From Tessaracoccus caeni (GTDB lineage Bacteria > Actinomycetota > Actinomycetes > Propionibacteriales > Propionibacteriaceae), in assembly GCF_029211185.1 (NCBI RefSeq), contig NZ_JARGDO010000005.1:62001-126000 (forward strand): 64,000 nt of DNA. Reading direction: 5' to 3'. The position numbers were made by a program, and so were the translations under genes. Positions within the stretch are counted from its first letter, which is position 1. Each line of letters opens with the position of its first letter. Of this stretch, positions 62,707-64,000 are shown piece by piece. The notes below the pieces were generated by a model. It did not search any database and was not told the DNA's origin. It saw nothing but the letters and a program-made list of their open reading frames with translations.

Positions 62707-63819
62707 TCAGCGCAGGCCGACGGGGCGCTCCAGCGCCAGGTCGATCAGCGCGGCCACCAGGTCGGGGTAGGTCATGCCGGAGACCTGCCAGAGCGTCGGG
62801 AACATCGAGATCTGGGTGAAGCCCGGCATGGTGTTGACCTCGTTGATGAAGATCTCGTCGCCGGAGACGAAGAAATCGGCGCGCACCAGGCCCTCGGCGT
62901 CGACCGCAAGATAGGCCTGCTTTGCCAGCTCCTGAAGCCTCGTCGAGAGCGCCTCGTCCAGCACGGCGGGCGCATCCAGGGCGGCGCCGTTCTCGTCGAA
63001 GTACTTGGCCTCGTAGTCGTAGAAGCCGTCATCCGCCTGCACCCGGATCTCGCCGATCACGGACGCGACGCAGCCGTCGGGATTCTCGGGCGCGCCCAGC
63101 ACGGCGCACTCCAGCTCGCGCGCGCCGACGAAGCCCTGCTCCACCACCACCTTCGGGTCGAAGCGCTGGGCCTCGGCGATGGCAGCGTCCAGCTCCGAGG
63201 GATCGGCGACGCGGCTGATGCCGATCGAGGAGCCGCCGCGGGAGGGCTTCACGAAGAGCGGGTAGGTGAGCTGGTTGATCTCGGCCAGCACCTCGTCGCG
63301 ATGATGCCGCAGACGATGCGCGGACGCCGCGACGTAGGGCCACACCGGCAGCCCGGCCGCCTCGAAGGCGACCTTCATGAAGTGCTTGTCCATGCCGATC
63401 GCCGACGCGGCCACGCCGCTGCCGACGTAGCGGATGCCCATCATCTCGAACAGCCCCTGGATGGTGCCGTCCTCGCCGTACGGCCCGTGCAGCAGCGCGA
63501 ACGCCACATCGACGCCGTGGATGTCGACCAACCGTTCACCGTTGCGGGTGGCCACCTGGCAGCCGTCGGGGCCGACCATCCAGACCGCGTCATGGTCGGG
63601 CTCGGTCACCTCCGGCGGGGCACCGTCGACGATGCGGTAATCCGCGATGTCCTCCAGCGACACCTGGCACCAACGGCCGGACTTGGCGATGCCGACGCCC
63701 ACCACGTCGTAGCGGTCCTGATCGATCGCCCGCAGCACGCTGGCGGCCGTCAGACACGACACGCCGTGCTCTGGCGACTGGCCGCCGAAGATCAATGCGA
63801 CGCGGATGCGCTGGCCCAT
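62707..63819 (-). CDS. ddl: D-alanine--D-alanine ligase
   Basis: Makes D-Ala-D-Ala for MurF. The 370-residue ATP-grasp protein shows FGGQSPEHGVSCLTA, LHGPYGEDGTIQG, the Lys of PLFVKPSRGGSSIGIS and the Mg-binding end FINEVNTMPGFT. The large insert and length are typical of actinobacterial and VanA-type Ddl. GGGAGGA precedes the start. The dcw cluster itself carries no ddl, so this locus supplies the dipeptide. Confidence 0.96.
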   Translation of the reverse strand: MGQRIRVALIFGGQSPEHGVSCLTAASVLRAIDQDRYDVVGVGIAKSGRWCQVSLEDIADYRIVDGAPPEVTEPDHDAVWMVGPDGCQVATRNGERLVDIHGVDVAFALLHGPYGEDGTIQGLFEMMGIRYVGSGVAASAIGMDKHFMKVAFEAAGLPVWPYVAASAHRLRHHRDEVLAEINQLTYPLFVKPSRGGSSIGISRVADPSELDAAIAEAQRFDPKVVVEQGFVGARELECAVLGAPENPDGCVASVIGEIRVQADDGFYDYEAKYFDENGAALDAPAVLDEALSTRLQELAKQAYLAVDAEGLVRADFFVSGDEIFINEVNTMPGFTQISMFPTLWQVSGMTYPDLVAALIDLALERPVGLR

Positions 63820-63864
63820 GTGGTCCTCCCTCAGATGTCCGCCGGACAGCCTATAAGAAGAGTA

Positions 63865-64000
63865 TTAAGGTCGCGTCACGCGGGCCCCCACCCGCGCGTC
63901 GTAGCGGCCCTCGGGCGCAGGGAAGCCGCGGATCTCGGAGACCATCGCGGTCAGGGTGTCGAGGATCACCTCGGTGACCTCGAGCTGGGCCTCTTTGTCG
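63865..64000 (-). CDS. 3' end of a probable 1-acyl-sn-glycerol-3-phosphate acyltransferase gene
   Basis: Partial at the window edge. The last 45 codons encode DKEAQLEVTEVILDTLTAMV and SEIRGFPAPEGRYDARVGAR, then a short tail and stop. The ending (helix, then RG-PAP--YD) resembles the C-terminus of actinobacterial PlsC-type acyltransferases, which are often encoded near ddl and gpsA. The catalytic region is beyond the window, so this assignment is tentative. Confidence 0.45.
   Translation of the reverse strand, partial: DKEAQLEVTEVILDTLTAMVSEIRGFPAPEGRYDARVGARVTRP

Overview
The window is about 64 kb of a high-GC chromosome from an actinomycete. The evidence is an uninterrupted actinobacterial division and cell-wall (dcw) cluster, DUF3040, DUF3046, DUF3488/transglutaminase and ClgR-type proteins, a DUF222/HNH (13E12-type) gene, an adenosylcobalamin-dependent ribonucleotide reductase with NrdR, and many apparently leaderless promoters. 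MurE and DapF point to a diaminopimelate-type peptidoglycan. The gene set fits the Propionibacteriales, perhaps Propionibacteriaceae; the family is an inference. No tRNA, rRNA or CRISPR array was seen.

Layout. 29-14081 (minus): mraZ-rsmH-ftsL-ftsI-murE-murF-mraY-murD-ftsW-murG-murC-ftsQ, mostly joined by 1-8 nt overlaps and preceded by six 10-bp-phased MraZ-type repeats. 14266-20394 (plus): a MoxR/DUF58/transglutaminase operon, DUF3040 and an FAD-type protein. 20433-22628: a HelD-family RNA polymerase-associated ATPase. 22629-25224: a lower-GC DUF222/HNH gene flanked on both sides by REP-like palindromic repeats. 25225-34076: a rhodanese, then a SorC regulator divergent from a sugar operon (ribulokinase-like kinase, lipoprotein binding protein, ABC ATPase, two permeases, SIS-domain isomerase). 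34152-37561: nrdR-nrdJ with a pair of NrdR boxes. 37756-39052: lexA divergent from a small membrane protein, with three SOS boxes between them. 39063-49898: dinG-like helicase, hflX, an inserted polyprenol-glycan cassette (membrane protein, GT2, GtrA), dapF, miaA, a 59-residue antitoxin-like protein, miaB and an aldose epimerase. 49943-52754: DUF2809, an NAD(P)-binding protein ending in a 60-bp palindrome, and an AbiE toxin-antitoxin pair with an inverted-repeat operator. 52884-64000: rny, recX, recA (SOS box), DUF3046, a DeoR regulator, clgR, cinA, pgsA, a 43-codon remnant of rimO, ftsK, thiL, ddl and the 3' end of a probable acyltransferase gene.

How the parts work together. The dcw genes make and polymerise lipid II and drive septation, and ddl and dapF supply D-Ala-D-Ala and diaminopimelate. 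LexA, RecA, RecX, the DinG-like helicase and the SOS-box-linked membrane protein form a DNA-damage module. nrdR-nrdJ supplies deoxynucleotides under its own control. The most unusual observations are the rimO remnant coupled to pgsA, the HNH gene inside a REP-like repeat field, the SOS small protein whose C-terminus stops where a LysM domain would begin, and the ribulokinase/ABC/KdsD-like sugar operon.
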